64,000 nt of DNA from Holtermannia corniformis (taxonomy: Eukaryota > Basidiomycota > Tremellomycetes > Holtermanniales): positions 1,398,766 to 1,462,765 of the forward strand of contig BCIJ01000001.1 in NCBI GenBank assembly GCA_001599935.1. The letters run 5' to 3'. This document shows, piece after piece, positions 59,454 through 64,000 of the stretch (position 1 is the first letter of the stretch; each line of letters starts with the position of its first letter). Position numbers and translations under genes: made by a program. The notes under the pieces are model-generated. The model did not search any database. It saw nothing but the letters and a program-made list of their open reading frames with translations, and was not told where the DNA came from.

Positions 59454-59742
59454 ACTGAGCTGCACCTTGGTGTACACGACGACTACAGCGAAAATCAAGC
59501 AAACAAGACGCGTTCAGAGGTTGCAGGAAATTCTCGCGGGAAAGGTACGGTAGGTGGCAACAATCACAAGCGCAGAGGGTGGCGGAGAGCGAGAAGACGC
59601 CATGTTGGTCTGTCAGTACACAAGTAACGTCTCATGCGATGATACTGGCCCTCTCTAGCCCTATCTACGGTGATGCTGGGTGGCTGCAAGGTGAGTTAAT
59701 GGCTGTGAAGAATCTTCTAGCAGCCACGGAGTGACAAGCGCG

Positions 59743-59770
59743 CAGGCCTTCGATTTCTCACGAAGGCCTG
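59743..59770. repeat. 10-bp perfect inverted repeat, 8-nt loop
   Basis: CAGGCCTTCG (59743-59752), loop ATTTCTCA, CGAAGGCCTG (59761-59770). A stable hairpin in the intergenic DNA between RTT107 and the small genes; no T run follows. Confidence 0.85.
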
Positions 59771-59960
59771 AAGTTGAATGGGGAGCAAATGAGCTTCCAG
59801 ATACCCAGAGTGGAGCATCTTCTGGATTGGCCTTCCAGAGAGGCAATGTGAAGGTAAATTACGCATTAGAAGTGCATCGTCTCTTTTGTGGCTTGGCGTT
59901 GAGTCTTCTTAGGCGAGGGCCTTCGCCGTCGAAAGTACTCCCGTGATAGTAGCCACCAGA

Positions 59961-59967
59961 TATATAA
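59961..59967 (+). promoter_or_regulatory. TATA box of the small gene at 60025
   Basis: TATATAA, 58 bp before the ATG at 60025, a normal distance for a short fungal 5' leader. Confidence 0.6.
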
Positions 59968-60024
59968 TGATGTCGCCAGCGGATACATTGTTGTGGCAAC
60001 TCTCACCACACATACATCGACGAG

Positions 60025-60312
60025 ATGGAATCCTACTTCTCAGATGAAGCCGTACAAACCCCACCTGCAGAACGGCCACGGGAGGTTCGCGTCGGATCGG
60101 AGCAGGACGTGAAGAATGGTGACTATGTGCTCCTGGAGCCCCTGGATCCCTCAAGCTTGGACACCCTGTACCGTAAGACCAAATACATCAAAGGTGAGGT
60201 CGTCTTTGAGGAGAATGTGAGTGCACGGGAAGTCGACCACGCATTGGCGAGCGGGACAGTCTTCATTGGACCAGAGGACGGGATCCGAGCTGACCCGGCT
60301 CGTTCGGCTTAG
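60025..60312 (+). CDS. Small hypothetical protein (95 aa)
   Basis: Intronless frame from ATG at 60025 to TAG at 60310-60312. The product is acidic, without Cys, signal peptide or membrane helix: MESYFSDEAVQTPPAERPRE, then VKNGDYVLLEPLDPSSLDTL, YRKTKYIKGEVVFEENVSAR, EVDHALASGTVFIGPEDG. The amino-acid balance looks like a folded alpha/beta protein rather than chance coding, and a TATA box precedes it. No family recognised. It is the first of three small plus-strand frames within 1.5 kb with a loosely similar C-terminal pattern. It could be fungal accessory sequence rather than a conserved gene. Confidence 0.6.
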   Translation: MESYFSDEAVQTPPAERPREVRVGSEQDVKNGDYVLLEPLDPSSLDTLYRKTKYIKGEVVFEENVSAREVDHALASGTVFIGPEDGIRADPARSA

Positions 60313-60807
60313 GTCGTCGTGCTGCTCGCACGGTGCGGTACTGGATCCCCGATGATACTGGCAGAGTTGTCCTGTGTTAGCTCAGAGTGTGAGATGCACG
60401 ATGTAGCCCGCCCTATCGTTATATACGGCATCATCGCAAACTCGGCCTGCCGCTACAAGTCTCCTCACCAAGACAGCAGTCCGCAAGCATGAGACCACCT
60501 GCACCCTTCTTCGGACTATAGTACAGGTACTTGATTGCCTTGCGTACGCAGGTATCCTCAACCCTTATCGCCCATAGAGTGAACGACGATGTAATCTGGA
60601 TCCGTCCGGCTCGTATAGTGTTCAATGCTGGGCGTCGACGGCCACAAAGGATACACGCCGCTGCAGTATACGACAGCAGCAGGGTTTCTTTCTCAGTATC
60701 CGCACGTTCGCCCCAAAAGGAAGCCGTCAATTTGGGCTTTCCGGCGACACAACAGCCCAGCTAGAAAGCCCAGAGCGATCACGCGGTTGCCCACCCAGCA
60801 CGCAAAC

Positions 60808-61017
60808 ATGCCCCAGGACACCTCGGAGATCCCACCAACTTTCCAGATTCGATCAGGGCGGTACGCCGGCTGCACCGTGCAACTGAGCGATGACAAGCAG
60901 ACGTTCCGCGTTGCGGGCTACCTTGACACGCACCCGTTTCCGACAATGATCTCAAAGGACTGGTCGGTTCAGGAGGTAGCGGCAGCCTATCAACGTGACC
61001 AATCTGTCAGGCGCTGA
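60808..61017 (+). CDS. Small hypothetical protein (69 aa)
   Basis: Frame from ATG at 60808 (MPQDTSEIPPTFQIRSGRYA) through GCTVQLSDDKQTFRVAGYLD, THPFPTMISKDWSVQEVAAA and YQRDQSVRR to TGA at 61015-61017. The open frame extends 5' to 60625, but that part is Arg-rich and poorly protein-like. The 60808 start gives a compact sequence with alternating polar/hydrophobic (beta-like) residues and an amphipathic helix at the end. No known family. Compare the neighbours at 60025 and 61238. Confidence 0.5.
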   Translation: MPQDTSEIPPTFQIRSGRYAGCTVQLSDDKQTFRVAGYLDTHPFPTMISKDWSVQEVAAAYQRDQSVRR

Positions 61018-61194
61018 TCTCGGGTAGACATATCGTTCCCAGCCGAGCTTCTTTGGAATGTGACTCGCTTAGTACTCGTCATCGAAGGAACGCTACCATT
61101 CAGAGTCTCGGCTACGCCCCATAATTGTACGTTCCTTTAGCAAGCGGGTTTGAAATGTTACCCGAGTGCACCGCCACGGCATCAGCAGTTTGCG

Positions 61195-61200
61195 TATAAT
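61195..61200 (+). promoter_or_regulatory. TATA-like box of the small gene at 61238
   Basis: TATAAT within gcgTATAATaagcg, 37 bp before the ATG at 61238. Confidence 0.45.
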
Positions 61201-61237
61201 AAGCGAGTGCGAGTGGAAGGCCTTCGAGAAACACAGC

Positions 61238-61531
61238 ATGAGTGAACCACTGCAAGCCTTGTGGACTCGGACTGCAAATGAATCGGGCTTGGGGACAGCC
61301 GACAGCAGCACCCCGCAACAAACAACGTCCAAAGCTGCAGGCTCCTTGCCGGTTTTGTTCACCGTTCCAAAGACAAGTTGGAACGAAGAATGGGAGAAAG
61401 ACGGCGACAGATACCTACGCACGCGGTATGCACAGGACGGCTCGGCGCTCGGTATGCAACATTTTTCCTTACAGGAGGCCACCACCGTGTTCCACAGTAA
61501 CGTCAAATACGAAGGGGGCGTCAGGCCTTGA
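61238..61531 (+). CDS. Small hypothetical protein (97 aa)
   Basis: ATG at 61238 (MSEPLQALWTRTANESGLGT), a Ser/Thr/Gln linker, then LPVLFTVPKTSWNEEWEKDG, DRYLRTRYAQDGSALGMQHF, SLQEATTVFHSNVKYEGG and TGA at 61529-61531. An in-frame ATG at 61166 is also possible, but the TATA-like box at 61195 favours 61238. No known family. The end (HFSLQEATTVFHSN) echoes DWSVQEVAAAYQRD of the 69-aa neighbour in length and pattern, suggesting distant paralogues. Confidence 0.5.
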   Translation: MSEPLQALWTRTANESGLGTADSSTPQQTTSKAAGSLPVLFTVPKTSWNEEWEKDGDRYLRTRYAQDGSALGMQHFSLQEATTVFHSNVKYEGGVRP

Positions 61532-62566
61532 GCTGTACGACTGGAGCTACTATTTATGTACGCGATGACGTCCATAAGTGGTAGCCGCTGCCATGTCATG
61601 GGTGATTCCGTCAAGCAGCTCTAGTGGCTTCACCGTTCTGCAGCGCTTAGTGAGCGTACCCACCGAAAAACATTTCAGTCCCGTGATGAGACATGGTCTC
61701 TCCACGTAAAAGCACCTACATCACTCGTCATAGTCAGTCGCGTTGTTGTCGAAAAGCTGCGAAATGACAGCCTACACTTGTGAACTTGCTTCCGTACCAA
61801 GTTTACCACCTCTTCGCTGACTTCCGCATGCTCCATGAAGATTTGAAGATTTGAGGGATGTGGGGAAACGGTGTGCTTTGGACTCCAAGGTTCTGAAGCT
61901 CCGAGACATCGGCAATATGATCAATCTGGTGGCAACTACTGTAACAGGCACATATCAGAGACTCTACAGTCGAGATGCTGGACTCGTTGCGGTTGACATC
62001 CAGAGTGTCTTTCAGCCGTACCAAGACGCGTTCCAGACGTTCCTGTACTTGTTTGGTCTCCCTACGCTACCTTGAGCCCTGCGGGTCAGTAGCGGTACGA
62101 GCTTCTTGAAGCGAGTAGTTCTCAAACGGTGCTGATTGATTTGCAGCCCATAAGGATCTTGACGGTCAGCTGCTAGCTATCTAGACCGATAGCCAGCATG
62201 CGGCCGGTCTCAATTTGAATGGGTAATGTCGACAGACACCGCCGTGCAGAACGATCTGCCACATATATTTGAGGTCGGGATATCGAGCACGCGGATCAAG
62301 CACTAGCATACTCATCCCGTAGTGCCGGCTACCTCGTCCGGCTCCTGTCGCTAGAGCCCAGGATGCCGGCCGAGGGAACCTGTTTCGGGCAGTACGATGT
62401 CTCTCAAGAAGTAGCACGACCTTTAACGCGTTCAAGTATAATGGTGAGAGCTTCTACCGGCTCAGTCCCCCGGTGAGGTAATTCATGTCAACCGAGGAGG
62501 GGGGCAACCGCATCGGGTGATGTAACAGCTGCATCGTCTCCACCTCAAGCATGTCCATCGTCAGGG
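61532..62566. other. Gene-free stretch
   Basis: No convincing gene. A 74-codon frame at 61851-62075 lacks protein-like features. A near-palindrome GCTAGCTAT...ATAGCCAGC sits at about 62171-62196. Confidence 0.4.
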
Positions 62567-63552
62567 TCATCTCTTCCCTACTGGGCCGTGATTCTATAAA
62601 TCATCAGTCCGAAGCACGCCATGATGCCTAGCCACACATACCTTCTCGTAGCAGACGCGACAATACGGCGTGCCCTCTCGATCTGCAACCTTTGACGGGT
62701 CCAAGCTCGTCCCGCACGCCGAGCATTTCAAACACCCTCGATGCCATTTCCGTCCCACCGACATGATCTACCATTCTCAGTACATTCTCGTGGGTACGGC
62801 GACCTACCATCTCCGCAGCATATACCCTCTTGCCGCACCCTCCACACGTTGGCGTCTCAAGCACCGGCACTGCTCCTACTTTACTCCGCGGACTTTGCGT
62901 CAACAAGCCTCGCTCGTCTAGTGAGCTCGGTGCCGGCCCGCCAGTTATGGGCCTTGGATTGCGAAAGTTGGGTCGGGTGGTAGGGGAATCGTTGCCGGTG
63001 AACCGAGGTGATAACGGCTGGGTATCGGTCTGTCGAGGGGTCGAAGGCTGTGTTCGTGGGGTTGCAGGAGTTGAGGAGGGAGATCCGGGGGCTGCTATAG
63101 GACTCTGTGGCCTCGCGACATGATTCGCAAAACGTAGGTCTGTTGTACTCGCATCAGGTTCGCTCACGCAAAAGTCGCCGCCGCTCACCTCGGGTGCCAA
63201 ACTGAAGATTATGACACCGCGAACAGTAAGGCTATCAAAGGCATCAGTCAGTGCCCAAAGCTACGAGGAAGCATCCTCACCTCGCCGTCATGCTGCACCA
63301 AACCGCCCGGATCCAGCCGCTTCTTGCACACTTGGCACACAAGACAGGGTTTGTGGTAGATCTGTCCGCTTCATCAGCCGCACGTCCTTTGCAGCTCTTC
63401 AGTGGCTTGCAGACCTTGCGAGCTGGTCCTATGACCTGGATCAAGCTCGTTAGCACAAAGTGGACCGGTCGCGCAGGAAAGGAGCTGACCTGTTCTGCAA
63501 AGTACACCGCCTTTGAGCATGTCGGACAGCTCGGTGTTTGACCGAGGATCAT
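62567..63552 (-). CDS. Two-LIM cysteine-rich protein (CRP type)
   Basis: Small LIM-only adaptor, in other eukaryotes linked to actin or transcription complexes. The start at 63552 gives MILGQTPSCPTCSKAVYFAE, Q, VIGPARKIYHKPCLVCQVCK, KRLDPGGLVQHDGE, PYCSRCHNLQFGTRDLR: LIM1 with C-x2-C, H-x2-C, C-x2-C and C-x2-H zinc ligands and the GPxRKxYHKPC signature of the CRP group. A Pro/Ser/Thr linker (about 63140-62860) leads to LIM2: TPTCGGCGKRVYAAEMIMSV, GRKWHRGCLKCSACGTSLDP, SKVADREGTPYCRVCYEKNH, then GPVGKR and TGA at 62567-62569. All zinc ligands are present in both domains. About 250 aa. The six exons (five introns of 40-55 nt) were joined by motif and phase. Confidence 0.9.
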
Positions 63553-63833
63553 CTCTGGCGCTCTCGTGTGTGCACAAGGTCGGTCCAAGCTGTTGTCACC
63601 CAGCCACAGGGTAGTGTTGCTCCAAGTCGTTTGCTGCACTAGAACATGGACAGCGGGTGGCGAGTGGTGACGTTTGGTTACGAGATGCCGTCGCCGAGGA
63701 TTTATCACTGTAGGACAAGCATTACTGACATTCCCGTGCGCTATAACTACAAGTACACGGCCACGGGCGCTGCACAACGACTACAATGGGCACAACGGGA
63801 CACAAGGACATAGGTTGGGTCGGGGTTGAGGGA

Positions 63834-64000
63834 TCACAGGACAAAAGCCTGCTCGTACGTGGCGCCAAAGACTTGCAGGTTGAACATTGCGACGCGGACG
63901 ACGCGCTTCGAGAGCGCTTCGACCTCGGCGCTGAGCGTGTCGAGACCGTAGCTGGCCATGAGCGACTCGAGCTCTGTTCGCGCCTTTGACAAGAGCGCCT
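63834..64000 (-). CDS. 3' end of an unidentified gene (partial)
   Basis: The minus-strand frame enters at the window edge and stops with TGA at 63834-63836. It encodes a helical C-terminus, KARTELESLMASYGLDTLSA, EVEALSKRVVRVAMFNLQVF, GATYEQAFVL. It looks like a genuine protein end with a coiled-coil character, but I cannot name the family. The rest of the gene lies beyond 64000. Confidence 0.6.
   Translation of the reverse strand, partial: ALLSKARTELESLMASYGLDTLSAEVEALSKRVVRVAMFNLQVFGATYEQAFVL

Larger units (their letters stand above)
59454..60024. other. Intergenic stretch with hairpin and TATA box
   Basis: No credible gene between the RTT107 start and the small ORF at 60025. It holds a 10-bp perfect inverted repeat (59743-59770) and a TATA box (59961). 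Confidence 0.5.

Overview
The window is nuclear DNA of a fungus, most likely a compact-genome, yeast-like basidiomycete. The genes are dense and on both strands. Nearly all are broken by many GT-AG introns of about 32-60 nt with a CTGAC/CTAAC-like branch site about 15 nt before the AG. The gene set is fungal: velvet factor, ERMES subunit Mdm34, Ssz1, Rtt107/Brc1, an ADP1-type ABC transporter. Pucciniomycotina (Mixia-like) is a guess from compactness and short introns, not a demonstrated placement. All coordinates are genomic spans with introns included; exon joins were read by eye from frame, splice signals and family motifs.

Region by region. 1-2.6 kb: the 3' end of a plus-strand gene runs into a minus-strand nodulin-like MFS transporter. 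3-11.1 kb: three plus-strand genes, a CDP-alcohol phosphotransferase (CPT1/EPT1), an EGF-bearing ABCG transporter (ADP1-like) and a phosphatidylserine decarboxylase; the outer two both serve aminophospholipid synthesis. 11.2-19.6 kb: a small conserved protein divergent from DNA polymerase alpha (POL1), which converges on MCM10, its partner in replication initiation. 19.8 kb: a tRNA-Leu(AAG) with a 10-nt intron. 20.2-23 kb: a CRIB (Cdc42/Rac-binding) protein without a kinase. 23.6-32.2 kb: two paralogous family-2 glycosyltransferases arranged head to head.

33.5-45.1 kb: a velvet-domain regulator, an N2227 (carnosine N-methyltransferase-like) methyltransferase and an NHP6-like HMG-box protein. 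By frame-matched splicing each carries one giant 5'-proximal intron (about 1.7, 2.0 and 2.6 kb), 30-50 times longer than the introns elsewhere. 45.4-53.5 kb: an OSBP/Kes1 lipid-transfer protein, an unrecognised gene, MDM34 and a p24 cargo receptor. 53.6-59.5 kb: SSZ1, whose start codon appears split by an intron, and a six-BRCT RTT107/BRC1. 60-61.5 kb: three very small genes that may be a local family. 62.6-63.6 kb: a two-LIM CRP-type protein, then the 3' end of another gene.

The strongest unusual signals are the three neighbouring giant introns, the AT^G split start codon of SSZ1, a 13-nt microexon in the MFS gene, the head-to-head glycosyltransferase pair with an altered QxxRW motif, and the small tandem genes near 60-61.5 kb.
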